Source of the DNA: Ferrigenium kumadai
Lineage (GTDB): Bacteria > Pseudomonadota > Gammaproteobacteria > Burkholderiales > Gallionellaceae
Assembly: GCF_018324385.1 (NCBI RefSeq)
Contig: NZ_AP019536.1
Location: 1,426,001-1,490,000, forward strand
DNA length: 64,000 nucleotides
Direction of reading: 5' to 3'
Both the position numbers and the translations under genes were made by a program. Under the pieces are notes generated by a model. That model did not search any database. It saw only the letters and a list, made by a program, of their open reading frames with translations, and was not told the origin of the DNA. The stretch's first letter is position 1, and each line of letters begins with the position of its first letter. Shown here piece by piece: positions 39,865-50,036 of the stretch.

Positions 39865-40845
39865 ATGAAAGCCCCGATCCGTATCACCGTCACCGGCGCT
39901 GCCGGACAAATCGGCTACAGCCTGCTGTTTCGTATCGCCAACGGCGACATGCTGGGTGACGACCAGCCCATCATCCTGCAATTGCTGGACCTGCCACAGG
40001 CGCAGCAGGTGTTGCGCGGCGTGATGATGGAACTGGAAGACTGTGCCTTTCCACTGCTGCAACAGGTCATCATCAGCGACGACCCGAAGATAGCCTTCAA
40101 GGATGCCGAGATCGCCATGCTGGTCGGCGCGCGCCCACGCAGCAAAGGCATGGAACGCAAGGATCTGCTCGAGGCCAATGGCGTGATCTTTTCCGTGCAG
40201 GGCCGGATACTGAACGAAGTCGCGGCGCGCCACGTGAAAGTGCTGGTGGTGGGCAACCCCGCCAACACCAACGCGCTGATCGCCATGAAGAACGCCCCCG
40301 ACCTTGATCCGCGCAACTTCAGCGCGATGATGCGCCTGGACCACAACCGCGCCATCGCCCAGGTTGCGCAGCACCTATTCCAGCCGGTCCGGGACGTCAA
40401 GCGCATGATCGTGTGGGGCAACCATTCCGGCACGCAATACCCGGACCTCAACCACGCACAGATCCGCGGCATCCCTGTGCGCGACCTGCTGCCGGACCAG
40501 AATTGGGCAGAAAACGAATTCATTCCAACAGTGCAGAAGCGAGGCACGATGGTGATCGAGGCGCGAGGCCTGTCCAGCGCGGCCAGCGCAGCCAACGCAG
40601 CGGTCGCGCACATGCACGACTGGGTGCTCGGCGCACACCACAACAACTGGGTAACCATGAGCGTTCCATCCGACGGCAGCTACGACATTCCCGAAGGCGT
40701 GATCTACGGCTTCCCGGTGCGGTGCAACCAAGGCAGGTACCAAATCGTGCAAAACCTTGCGATCAGTGAACTTGGGCGCAGACACATGCAGGACAGCTAC
40801 CGCGAACTACTCGAAGAACGCGAGCACGTGAAGCATCTGCTATAG
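39865..40845 (+). CDS. mdh: Malate dehydrogenase (NAD)
   Basis: A 326-residue lactate/malate dehydrogenase of the bacterial cytosolic-like group. It has the NAD loop [13 protein letters not shown], the substrate arginines in [26 protein letters not shown], and the catalytic His in [17 protein letters not shown] precedes the ATG. It links malate and oxaloacetate next to the other TCA genes, on the opposite strand. Confidence 0.95.
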   Translation: MKAPIRITVTGAAGQIGYSLLFRIANGDMLGDDQPIILQLLDLPQAQQVLRGVMMELEDCAFPLLQQVIISDDPKIAFKDAEIAMLVGARPRSKGMERKDLLEANGVIFSVQGRILNEVAARHVKVLVVGNPANTNALIAMKNAPDLDPRNFSAMMRLDHNRAIAQVAQHLFQPVRDVKRMIVWGNHSGTQYPDLNHAQIRGIPVRDLLPDQNWAENEFIPTVQKRGTMVIEARGLSSAASAANAAVAHMHDWVLGAHHNNWVTMSVPSDGSYDIPEGVIYGFPVRCNQGRYQIVQNLAISELGRRHMQDSYRELLEEREHVKHLL

Positions 40846-41142
40846 CCTTTTCCCGGAGCGGCGCCGGCCCGGAATGCCATTCGGCACAAGCATTTGCGAA
40901 TGTCCGACCCCGCAATCGGGTTGAGCCGGAACCGCTTATCCATTAGAATTCGCACCCGCCTGCCAAGCCCATACCAAGGAAGTCTTCATTCCCTTTGTCA
41001 CCCTTCCGGCTCGCCGCGTTTTTCCGGCGGAGTTTCGGTCGGAGCGTTCGGGTATGGTGCTCACCGAGATGGTGAGCATGGGTTATCGCACCGCGCACAT
41101 TGCCGGGCGGCATTTTTTGCAGCATCAACACAGAGGTTAGAT
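40846..41142 (+). other. Intergenic region upstream of the kor operon
   Basis: 297 bp with no supportable gene. It contains an 8-bp hairpin (TGCTCACC 41058-41065 / GGTGAGCA 41071-41078, loop GAGAT) about 65 bp before the kor start. It ends in the ribosome site AGAGG before the TTG start. No convincing promoter hexamers are seen. Confidence 0.55.
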
Positions 41143-42861
41143 TTGGACAAGAACGATTTGATTATCCGCGTGGCCGGCGAAGGCGGGGAAGGCATCATCT
41201 CCGCCGGCGACTTTATCACGCAGGCCTGCGCGCGCGCCGGACTCGAGGTTTACACCTTCAAGACATTCCCGGCCGAGATCAAGGGTGGTTACGCCATGTA
41301 CCAGACGCGCGCAAGCGCCTCGCCGCTGTTCAACCAGGGTGACACATTCGATGTCTTGTGCGCATTCAATGGCCAAGCCTACGACCTGAATCGCCACCTG
41401 CTGCGCCCGGGCACCGCCTTCGTTTACGACGCACCAGGGGGCGATTTCGAGCCCGAGATCCCGGAGGGCGTGCACGCGTACCCGATCCCGATGACTCAGG
41501 CCGCCAAGGAACTCGGCAGCATCAAGGCCAAGAACATGGTAGCGCTGGGTGCGCTCTCCCAGCTGTTCAACATCTCCGAGCAGGCACTGCGGGAGATCCT
41601 CACCGCCAAATTCACCAGAAAGGGCACCACGGTCGTCGAGAGCAACCTCAATGCCTTCGCGCGCGGCCGTGAACTGGCCGCCGCCCTGCCCAAGACCGAC
41701 CCGTGGCGCGTCAGCGACCCGACGACCGGGAAACGCGATGTGGTCGTACTCTCCGGCAACGACGCCATAGGCTTGGGTTCGCTCATCGCCGGACTGGATT
41801 TTTTCGCTGCCTATCCCATCACCCCCGCCACGGAGATCGCCCGCTATGTGGCGCGCCACCTGCCCAAGCGCGGCGGCACGCTGATCCAGGCAGAGGACGA
41901 GATCGCCTCCATCTCCCAGGTGCTCGGCGCGGCATTCGCCGGCAAGAAGGCGATGACCGCGACTTCCGGCCCCGGCCTCGCGCTGATGGGCGAGATGCTG
42001 GGCATGTCGTTCATGAGCGAGACTCCCTGCGTGGTGGTGGACGTGCAGCGCGGCGGCCCCTCCACGGGCTTGCCGACCAAGCACGAACAATCCGACCTGT
42101 TCATGGCGATCCACGGCTCCCACGGCGATTGCGGACGCATCGTACTGTCGGTGGAAGGCGTGAGCGACTGCATCGCGCTGACCGTGGAAGCGTTCAACCT
42201 GGCCGAAAAATACCAATGCCCGGTGATGCTGCTTTCCGATGGTTCGCTGGCATTCTCCACACAGACCGTTCCCTACCCCGATCCCGCCAGCTACAAGGTG
42301 GTGGAACGCAAGCGCTGGGACGGCGAGGGCGAATACAAGCGCTACCTCATCACCGACGACTTCATCTCCCCGATGGCCGATCCGGGCACGCCGGGCGGCA
42401 TGCACATCGCCACCGGACTGGAGCACGACGAGGCCGGCGAACCCAATTACACTTCGGCCAACCATGAAGCGATGCAGGCCAAGCGTTTCCGCAAGCTCGA
42501 CAACGTGGTAAACGATTTCGCGCCGGTCGAAGTGGACGGCGAAGGCGAAGCGGATCTCGGCATCATCGCCTGGGGCAGCACTATCGGCGTGGTGCGCGAG
42601 GCCATCGCGCGCCTGCGCGCCGAGGGCCATTCGGTGAAGGGCTTCTATCCCAAGCTGCTGTGGCCCCTGCCAGCCGAGCAGTTCGATGCCTTCGGCGCCA
42701 CCTGCCGCAAGCTCATGCTGCCCGAGGTGAACTTCACCGGCCAGCTGGCCCATTTCGTCCGCGCGGAAACTTCGCTGCGCCCCGAGTCCTACACCATTTG
42801 CGGCGGGCTGCCCTTCACCCCGGCCATGATCGTCGCACGAGCCGAGGAGATGCTGAAATGA
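41143..42861 (+). CDS. korA: 2-oxoacid:acceptor oxidoreductase, fused gamma-alpha subunit (KorA-type)
   Basis: The TTG at 41143, 7 nt after AGAGGT, gives 572 residues; longer frames have no site. Residues 1-190 are the gamma domain (LIIRVAGEGGEGIISAGDFI ... FPAEIKGGYAMYQTR). The alpha domain has GLDFFAAYPITPATEIA, QAEDEIASISQVLGAAFAGKKAMTATSGPG and PSTGLPTKHEQSD, then a C-terminal domain. Such enzymes convert 2-oxoglutarate or pyruvate and CoA to acyl-CoA, CO2 and reduced iron-sulfur carrier, reversibly. The substrate is not certain; KorA is the usual label for this fused form. It overlaps korB by ATGA. Confidence 0.88.
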   Translation: MDKNDLIIRVAGEGGEGIISAGDFITQACARAGLEVYTFKTFPAEIKGGYAMYQTRASASPLFNQGDTFDVLCAFNGQAYDLNRHLLRPGTAFVYDAPGGDFEPEIPEGVHAYPIPMTQAAKELGSIKAKNMVALGALSQLFNISEQALREILTAKFTRKGTTVVESNLNAFARGRELAAALPKTDPWRVSDPTTGKRDVVVLSGNDAIGLGSLIAGLDFFAAYPITPATEIARYVARHLPKRGGTLIQAEDEIASISQVLGAAFAGKKAMTATSGPGLALMGEMLGMSFMSETPCVVVDVQRGGPSTGLPTKHEQSDLFMAIHGSHGDCGRIVLSVEGVSDCIALTVEAFNLAEKYQCPVMLLSDGSLAFSTQTVPYPDPASYKVVERKRWDGEGEYKRYLITDDFISPMADPGTPGGMHIATGLEHDEAGEPNYTSANHEAMQAKRFRKLDNVVNDFAPVEVDGEGEADLGIIAWGSTIGVVREAIARLRAEGHSVKGFYPKLLWPLPAEQFDAFGATCRKLMLPEVNFTGQLAHFVRAETSLRPESYTICGGLPFTPAMIVARAEEMLK

Positions 42862-43745
42862 GCAACGCACAGACCCATTTGCACAAGGTCGAGCTCCTGC
42901 CCAAGGATTACAAGACCGACACCAAGCCGTTCTGGTGCCCCGGCTGTGGCGACCATGGCGTGCTGACCGGCATCTACCGTGCCCTGACCGAACTGGGCGT
43001 GGACCCGAACTACCTGGTGAACATCTCGGGCATCGGCTGCTCCTCGCGTCTGCCCTACTTCGTCCGTTCCTACAAGATGCACACCCTGCACGGCCGCGCG
43101 GGTCCCGTGGCGACTGGCGTGCAACTGGCTCGCCCCGACTTGGCCATCCTGGTCAACGGCGGTGACGGCGATGGTTTCTCCATCGGCGGCGGCCACATGC
43201 CCCACTTGGCGCGCAAGAACATCAACATGACCTATGTGCTGATGGACAACCGCATTTACGGCCTCACCAAAGGTCAGGTTTCCCCCACCTCGCAGCGCAA
43301 GATGAAGGCATACACCACGCCTTACGGCGGCGTCGAGGAGCCGCTGGACCCGGTACTGTACATGCTGACCTACGGCGCGAGCTTCGTCGCCCAGACGCTG
43401 GCCACCAACGTGAAGATGACCGCGCAACTCATCAAGGAGGGCATGGAGCACAAGGGCTTCTCCTTCATCAGCGTGATGAGCCACTGCCCCACCTTCAACG
43501 CCATCGACGACGCGAAGTTCTTCAAGGAGAGCGCAGAAGAACTGCAGGAAAACCACGACGTGAGCGACATCGATGCCGCGATGCATGCGGTGAACATGGC
43601 CCACAAGAACGGCCGTATCCCGGTCGGCCTGCTGTTCCGCGAAGAGCGCCCCACGCTGGACGAGCGTATGGCGGAACTGGTGAAGCAGGTCGGCGGCAGC
43701 CCGGACTATGACCTGCGCAAGATCATCGATCTCGCCCGTCCATGA
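42858..43745 (+). CDS. korB: 2-oxoacid:acceptor oxidoreductase, beta subunit (KorB-type)
   Basis: A 295-residue thiamine-diphosphate subunit. FWCPGCGDHGVLTG and SGIGCSSRLPYF hold cluster-ligand cysteines. The cofactor motif is VNGGDGDGFSIGG ... MDNRIYGLTKGQ. There is no extra ferredoxin domain, so an outside partner must take or give electrons, and the next gene is a good candidate. It overlaps genes on both sides. Confidence 0.9.
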   Translation: MSNAQTHLHKVELLPKDYKTDTKPFWCPGCGDHGVLTGIYRALTELGVDPNYLVNISGIGCSSRLPYFVRSYKMHTLHGRAGPVATGVQLARPDLAILVNGGDGDGFSIGGGHMPHLARKNINMTYVLMDNRIYGLTKGQVSPTSQRKMKAYTTPYGGVEEPLDPVLYMLTYGASFVAQTLATNVKMTAQLIKEGMEHKGFSFISVMSHCPTFNAIDDAKFFKESAEELQENHDVSDIDAAMHAVNMAHKNGRIPVGLLFREERPTLDERMAELVKQVGGSPDYDLRKIIDLARP

Positions 43746-44371
43746 CCGAAGCCACTCGAGACATCCAACCCGTTGAACTGCTGATCAACGGCATTCCCGT
43801 ACGCGCCGAGCCGCAAATGACCATCGTCGAAGCGGCCTGGGCGGGCGGCGTGCCGCGCGTCACCGGCGTGGGCTGCCTCGAGGGCGTGTGCGGCTCGTGC
43901 CGCATCCTGGTGCGCCGCGGCAAGGAGGTCAACGTCGCACTGGGGTGCGAGACCTTCGTCGAACCGGGAATGGAGGCGCTGTTCCTGCCTGCTCCCGGCA
44001 CACCCCGACACCAGTACCAGCTGACCGAACTCGCCGACGGCTGGGACATCCAGGCGCGCTTCCATGAAATATTCCCTGAAGCCAGCCGCTGCCGCCATTG
44101 CCACGGCTGCGTAAAGTCCTGCCCCAAGGGTATCTCGGTGGAGGAAGGCGTCAAGCTGGCCGCTGCAGGACACTACCGCGAAGCCGGTGAGGCCTTTCTC
44201 GAATGCGTGATGTGCGAGCTGTGCGACAGTGCCTGTCCAGAGTACATCGCGCCCGCTCACGTCGGCCTGTTCTGCCGCCGCATCACTGCCTTCTTCCACT
44301 TGCGTCCGCCCAACCTGATCCACAAACTGGAAGAACTCAAGCAAGAGGCAGACAAGAAGGAACAGCCGTGA
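43742..44371 (+). CDS. Iron-sulfur protein with one 2Fe-2S and two 4Fe-4S sites (FrdB/SdhB-like)
   Basis: A 209-residue protein. Cys45, Cys50, Cys53 and Cys69 form a plant-ferredoxin-type 2Fe-2S site. Two CxxCxxCxxxCP sets (Cys117-127 and Cys155-165) predict two 4Fe-4S clusters. Classical SdhB has one 4Fe-4S and one 3Fe-4S cluster, so this is closer to thiol:fumarate reductase, heterodisulfide or glycolate-oxidase-like iron-sulfur subunits. It overlaps korB and the flavoprotein gene by 4 bp each, which suggests it wires KorAB to the FAD subunit. Confidence 0.82.
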   Translation: MTEATRDIQPVELLINGIPVRAEPQMTIVEAAWAGGVPRVTGVGCLEGVCGSCRILVRRGKEVNVALGCETFVEPGMEALFLPAPGTPRHQYQLTELADGWDIQARFHEIFPEASRCRHCHGCVKSCPKGISVEEGVKLAAAGHYREAGEAFLECVMCELCDSACPEYIAPAHVGLFCRRITAFFHLRPPNLIHKLEELKQEADKKEQP

Positions 44372-45966
44372 AGCGAGGATTGTCCCTGCAGGCAGCGCTT
44401 GCCGCCTATCGTGCCGATGCCGAACTGGCTCCGTTGCCGGACCAGCCCGATCCGGATGCGCTGCTGCACGCTTATCACCCCGATTACCTGCGCGGCAGCA
44501 TGACCAAGCTGACCATAGGCGCAAACGCAGGCGCGGACTGCCAGCGCGAGCTGGCCGACTTGCTGCAGGCCGAAGCATTCATCGACGAAGCCGATCTGGC
44601 CGGCGCTCAGGTTACCGACACCGATGTGCTGGTGGTTGGCGGCGGCGGCGCGGGCTGCGCTGCGGCGCTTGCCGCCGCCGAGCGCGGCGCGCGCGTGCTG
44701 CTCGCCACCAAGCTGCGTTTGGGCGACAGCAACACGGTGATGGCCGAAGGCGGAATCCAGGCCGCGATCGAGCCCGGCGACACGGCGCAACAGCACATGC
44801 AGGACACCCTGCGCTCGGGCCATCACGCGGGCGACCCCGCGCTGGTGGCGGCGCTGGTCGGCGACGGTCCCGAAACGATACGCTGGCTGATCCACCAAGG
44901 CATGCAATTCGACCAGACCCCGAGCGGCGACCTGCATACCCGCAAGGCGGGCGGCACGAGCGCGCCGCGCGTAGTGCACTGCCGCGACTACACCGGGCTG
45001 GAGATGATGCGCGTGCTGCGCGAGGCGGTGAAGCAGCATCGAGGCATAGAAGTGTGGGAGCAAAGTCCCGTGGTCGAGCTGCTGTCCAACGAGCGCGGCC
45101 AGAAATGCGTGGGCGCGGTGCTGGGCTCGCTGGCCGACGGCAGCATGCGCATCGTGCGCACCCGTTCTGTCATCCTCGCCACCGGCGGTCTCGGCCGCCT
45201 GCACCTGAACGGCTTTCCCACCTCCAACCACATCGGCGCCACCGGCGACGGACTGGTGCTCGCCTACCGCATGGGCGCGAAGCTGTGCGAGCTGGATTCT
45301 TTCCAGTACCACCCCACGGGGCTGGTCCATCCGGCACACCTCTACGGCAAGCTGGTCACCGAAGGCGTGCGCGCCGCGGGCGCCCTGCTGCTGAACGCCC
45401 ACGGCCAGCGATTCGTCGACGAACTGCAGCCGCGCGACATCGTCAGCGCCGCCATCATCCGCGAGTGCCGCGAAGGCCGTGGCATCCACAACGACAACGG
45501 CGTAGGGGTATGGCTGGACACGCCGCGGCTGGAACGTAGCCAGCCCGGCCTGCTCGAACGGGAATTCCCCAAGCTGCTGACGCGTACCCGCCACGTGGGC
45601 ATAGACCCGCGGCGCGAGCCCATCCTCGTGCACCCGACCCTGCACTACCAGAACGGCGGCGTGGTCATCGACGTCGACGGCGCGACCACCGTGCCAGGCT
45701 TATACGCGGCGGGCGAAGTCGCGGGCGGCATCCACGGGCGCAACCGCATCATGGGCAACGCCCTGCTGGACATCATCGGCTTCGGCCGCCGCGCAGGCCG
45801 CGCCGCCGCCGCTGCAGAGCACGACAGAGGCCCGAAGAAGATCACGCTGGAACACGTCAACCGCGCCCGCCGCGAACTGACCCTGGCCGGACTGCCGCTG
45901 GAACAACGCGCCCCCCGGGTACTGCCCGCCTATACCGCGGCAGGGAAAGACATATGGAAATCCTGA
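44368..45966 (+). CDS. FAD-binding fumarate reductase/succinate dehydrogenase-like flavoprotein
   Basis: The GTG at 44368 (GTGA overlap, AAGGA site) gives 532 residues. An unusual 80-residue N-terminal extension precedes the dinucleotide fold DVLVVGGGGAGCAAALAAAE. Family active-site features are present: MAEGGIQAAI, FQYHPTGLVHP, TEGVRAAGALL (catalytic Arg loop), HPTLHYQNGGVVID and NRIMGNALLDIIGFGRRAG. L-aspartate oxidase (NadB) is a relative, but pairing with an iron-sulfur protein points to a fumarate-reductase-like electron-transfer subunit. No membrane anchor gene follows, so it is likely soluble. Confidence 0.82.
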   Translation: MKRGLSLQAALAAYRADAELAPLPDQPDPDALLHAYHPDYLRGSMTKLTIGANAGADCQRELADLLQAEAFIDEADLAGAQVTDTDVLVVGGGGAGCAAALAAAERGARVLLATKLRLGDSNTVMAEGGIQAAIEPGDTAQQHMQDTLRSGHHAGDPALVAALVGDGPETIRWLIHQGMQFDQTPSGDLHTRKAGGTSAPRVVHCRDYTGLEMMRVLREAVKQHRGIEVWEQSPVVELLSNERGQKCVGAVLGSLADGSMRIVRTRSVILATGGLGRLHLNGFPTSNHIGATGDGLVLAYRMGAKLCELDSFQYHPTGLVHPAHLYGKLVTEGVRAAGALLLNAHGQRFVDELQPRDIVSAAIIRECREGRGIHNDNGVGVWLDTPRLERSQPGLLEREFPKLLTRTRHVGIDPRREPILVHPTLHYQNGGVVIDVDGATTVPGLYAAGEVAGGIHGRNRIMGNALLDIIGFGRRAGRAAAAAEHDRGPKKITLEHVNRARRELTLAGLPLEQRAPRVLPAYTAAGKDIWKS

Positions 45967-47216
45967 ATACCAACCTCCTGCATCCCCGGCAGCGAGTCGG
46001 CGAACACATGCAGCGCTGGCAGGAAGCTGGTGGCGGCGAAGCATTGCGCATTGCCGTGAGGAATCCGGCGTCCGTTCTGGCCTCCATAAAGGATGCCGAT
46101 CTGCGCGGACTGGGCGGCAGCGGCTTCCCAGTGTGGCGCAAGTGGGAAGCCGTGGCGAACGAAACCGCCGATCCAGACAAATACCTGGTATGCAACGGCA
46201 ACGAAGACGAACCCGGCACCTTCAAGGACCGGCTGTTGCTCGAGGAGACGCCGCACCAGATCATCGAAGGTGCATTGCTGGCCGCGCTCGCCTGCGGCAT
46301 CAGCCGCATCGTGTTCTACATCAATCCGGACCTGACACGTTCGCTGGCTGCGCTGAAAGCTGCGCTCGCGCAATGGCAGGACGGCGAATTGCTGAAGCTC
46401 GCAAGCGATGCACTGGGAAAAACCATCAGAATGGAACTGGTTCCCGGCTCCAGCCATTACATCGGCGGCGAGGAAACCGCCGCGATGGAGTGGATAGAAG
46501 GCCGACTGAGCGGCGGGGAGAAATTCCCGTTCCCGCGCGGCAAGCCGCCCTATCCGGCGCAATGCGGCATCTACGGCTGTCCGACGCTGATCAACAACAT
46601 CGAGACGCTGGCCCACATTCCTGCAATCGTGCGCAACGGGGCCGACTGGTTCCGCAAACAGGGAATCGGGCGCGGTGCAGGCACCAAGCTCTATTCCCTG
46701 AGCGGCGACGTGCTGCACCCCGGCGTGTACGAATTGCCGATGGGCACCACGCTGCGCGACCTGATCTTCGTCCACGGCGGCGGACTCCTTTCCGGCAAGC
46801 CGCTCAAGGCGGTGTTCACCGGCGGGCCGTCCAACACCCTGCTGACCCCGGACGATCTGGACGTGAACCTCGATTTCGAATCCCTGCGCGAGCGCGGCGG
46901 AAGCCTGGGTACCGGCGCCATGATCGTGGTCTCGGATGGCACCGGCATGGTCAAACGGGTGGCCGAGTACGCTCGCTTCTTCGCCCATTCCTCCTGTGGC
47001 CAATGTCCCTCTTGCAAGACAGGGACAGCGACCATCAGCCGCCTGCTGGACCGCATCGACACCGGACGCGGCACGACGGCGGACCTGGCTACCCTGGAAA
47101 CCCTCTGCCGCATGCTCCCTGGCAGCGGACGCTGCCACCTGGTGAACGGGGTGGTACACCTGCTCGACAGCTCCTTCCTGCATTTCCGGCACGAATATCA
47201 GCAAGCACTGAAGTGA
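45954..47216 (+). CDS. NuoF-like NADH-binding FMN/4Fe-4S subunit
   Basis: A 420-residue protein related to complex I NuoF and the flavin subunits of NAD-linked hydrogenases and formate dehydrogenases. FMN/NADH motifs are LRGLGGSGFPVWRKW, CNGNEDEPGTFKDRLLLEE and GSSHYIGGEETAAMEWIEG. The 4Fe-4S site is SCGQCPSCKTGT with a fourth Cys in GSGRCHL. It overlaps the flavoprotein gene by 13 bp and ends the five-gene chain. It would exchange electrons between NAD(H) and the iron-sulfur/FAD subunits; no nuoE partner is adjacent. Confidence 0.85.
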   Translation: MEILNTNLLHPRQRVGEHMQRWQEAGGGEALRIAVRNPASVLASIKDADLRGLGGSGFPVWRKWEAVANETADPDKYLVCNGNEDEPGTFKDRLLLEETPHQIIEGALLAALACGISRIVFYINPDLTRSLAALKAALAQWQDGELLKLASDALGKTIRMELVPGSSHYIGGEETAAMEWIEGRLSGGEKFPFPRGKPPYPAQCGIYGCPTLINNIETLAHIPAIVRNGADWFRKQGIGRGAGTKLYSLSGDVLHPGVYELPMGTTLRDLIFVHGGGLLSGKPLKAVFTGGPSNTLLTPDDLDVNLDFESLRERGGSLGTGAMIVVSDGTGMVKRVAEYARFFAHSSCGQCPSCKTGTATISRLLDRIDTGRGTTADLATLETLCRMLPGSGRCHLVNGVVHLLDSSFLHFRHEYQQALK

Positions 47217-47344
47217 GGGATGCGGCCAATGCCGCCCTCAACCCCCTTCATACGAGAAAGCAGCCGGCGTAATCCCGGTTTCGGCGGGCTTGATTCTGCC
47301 CTGCTTGCCCTCATATCATGAACATTGCCTGAAGGGAGGTTGCC

Positions 47345-48157
47345 ATGTCTACCGTCCGCCAGCCTGCCGTCGCAGGCATGTTCTATCCCGCCGACCCGCG
47401 CCAGCTTGCGCATGACGTGCAACAACTGCTGGCCGAAGCGCCCCCTCATGAGCTGATTCCCAAGGCGCTGATCGTTCCGCATGCCGGCTACATCTATTCC
47501 GGCGCCATCGCGGCGACCGCCTACGCCACGTTGCGCCCCGCCGCCGCGCACATCCGCCGCGTGGTGCTGCTCGGTCCAACCCACCGCGTCGCGGTGTTCG
47601 GGCTGGCATTGCCGGGTGCGGATGCCTTCGACACGCCACTGGGACGCATCGAGCTGGATACGGAGGCGGCGCGTGCCATCGCCGACTTGCCGCAAGTGAC
47701 GGTCAGCGCCGACGCGCATGCGCTGGAACACTCGCTGGAGGTGCAACTGCCGTTCCTGCAAAGGGTGCTGGGCAAATTCAGACTGCTCCCGCTGGCAGTC
47801 GGCATGGCAACGCCCGAGGAGGTTGCAGAAGTGCTGGAAAAACTGTGGGGCGGCGAGGAAACGCTGATCGTGATCAGTTCCGACCTGTCCCATTTCCTGC
47901 CCTATGCCGCCGCCCGGCACGTGGACGAAGAAACCGTTCAGACCATCCTCAAACTTGGCCCTCCCATCGACCACGAACAAGCCTGCGGCGGCACGCCGAT
48001 CAACGGCTTAATCGTCGCCGCGCGGCGGCATCGCCTCACTCCCCATCTGCTCGATCTGCGAAACTCCGGCGACACCGCCGGGTCTCAGGACAGAGTGGTG
48101 GGCTATGCATCCATCGCCTTTACCGAAGGAGATCAAGGTGAGCAGGAAAGAGCATGA
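47345..48157 (+). CDS. amrB: AmmeMemoRadiSam system protein B (Memo family)
   Basis: A 270-residue Memo-family protein with GGAGG before the ATG. Conserved metal-site-like residues are His in ALIVPHAGYIYSG, His in LLGPTHRV, His in SSDLSHF and Cys in ACGGTPINGL. The fold is related to extradiol dioxygenases; the bacterial function is unknown. It begins 128 bp after the NuoF-like gene and overlaps the AMMECR1 gene by 20 bp. Confidence 0.9.
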   Translation: MSTVRQPAVAGMFYPADPRQLAHDVQQLLAEAPPHELIPKALIVPHAGYIYSGAIAATAYATLRPAAAHIRRVVLLGPTHRVAVFGLALPGADAFDTPLGRIELDTEAARAIADLPQVTVSADAHALEHSLEVQLPFLQRVLGKFRLLPLAVGMATPEEVAEVLEKLWGGEETLIVISSDLSHFLPYAAARHVDEETVQTILKLGPPIDHEQACGGTPINGLIVAARRHRLTPHLLDLRNSGDTAGSQDRVVGYASIAFTEGDQGEQERA

Positions 48158-48725
48158 AACAGCGGCGAGCCGCGGCAAGGCGTTGATCCACATCGCGCGC
48201 GGCGCCATCGCCCAAGCGTTGGGTGAGGCGTACCCGTCCGTGCCGCAGGATGAATGGCTGAGTGAGTGGGGTGCGACCTTCGTCACGCTGACGCAGGCAG
48301 GAGAGTTGCGCGGTTGCATCGGCTCGTTGCAGGCCCATCGCCCCTTGGCCGAGGATGTCCATCAGAATGCCCTCGCCGCGGCCTTCCGTGATCCCCGCTT
48401 TGCGCCGCTCTGCCGGCACGAGCTGGGAATGACCGAATGCGAGGTCTCTCTGCTGTCGGCTGCCGAAAGGATGAAGTTCAGCGGTGAGCATGATGCGCTC
48501 TCCCAACTGCGCCCCGGCGTGGACGGGGTCATCTTCGAATACGGCCCCTACCGCAGTACCTTTCTTCCTCAAGTCTGGGAACAGTTACCCCATCCTCGCC
48601 ACTTCATGGCGCATCTCAAGCGCAAGGCCGGATTGCATGATGGTTTCTGGGCGGAAGAAGTTCAGCTGTCGCGTTACACCGTCAATAAGTGGCGCGAGGC
48701 AGACTTCCCCAAGGCAAACCACTAA
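48138..48725 (+). CDS. amrA: AmmeMemoRadiSam system protein A (AMMECR1 domain)
   Basis: The GTG at 48138 has AAGGAG about 7 nt upstream, giving 195 residues. The AMMECR1 signature LRGCIGSLQAHRPL is present, with FRDPRFAPL, LGMTECEVSLLS and the C-terminal VQLSRYTVNKW. Function is unknown in bacteria and humans. Its coupling to Memo and a radical SAM enzyme defines the AmmeMemoRadiSam system. Confidence 0.9.
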   Translation: MSRKEHETAASRGKALIHIARGAIAQALGEAYPSVPQDEWLSEWGATFVTLTQAGELRGCIGSLQAHRPLAEDVHQNALAAAFRDPRFAPLCRHELGMTECEVSLLSAAERMKFSGEHDALSQLRPGVDGVIFEYGPYRSTFLPQVWEQLPHPRHFMAHLKRKAGLHDGFWAEEVQLSRYTVNKWREADFPKANH

Positions 48726-48739
48726 AGGGGTACGCTGAA

Positions 48740-49828
<1,089 letters not shown>

Positions 49829-49847
49829 CTAGGCTCTTCCAGAATTA

Positions 49848-50036
49848 CAGGCTGTTGAAAAACGCAGCGAGGATGGTCAGCTGCAAGGCGCACGGAGCTT
49901 TGCATGGCCAATCGACTAAGCTGGTGCCAGCAAGTCGCTGGTCAACGCAGCGACGAGACATACCTTGGGGGTAGGCGAGGAAGTGAGTACCGCGCAACGC
50001 CGCAGATGACCACCACAGTAGTTTTGCAACAGCCTG
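49848..50036. mobile_element. MITE-like element at the rlmB stop codon (copy 2)
   Basis: A 189-bp element with inverted termini CAGGCTGTTG / CAACAGCCTG. It is flanked by TTA on both sides (49845-49847 and 50037-50039), consistent with a 3-bp target duplication. The interior shares GCAAGGCGCACGGAGC and the block ending CGCGCAACGCCGC with the odhA-odhB element in the same orientation, plus about 50 bp of extra partly self-complementary sequence. It encodes nothing evident. The right-hand TTA is the rlmB stop codon (TAA on the minus strand). Confidence 0.8.
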
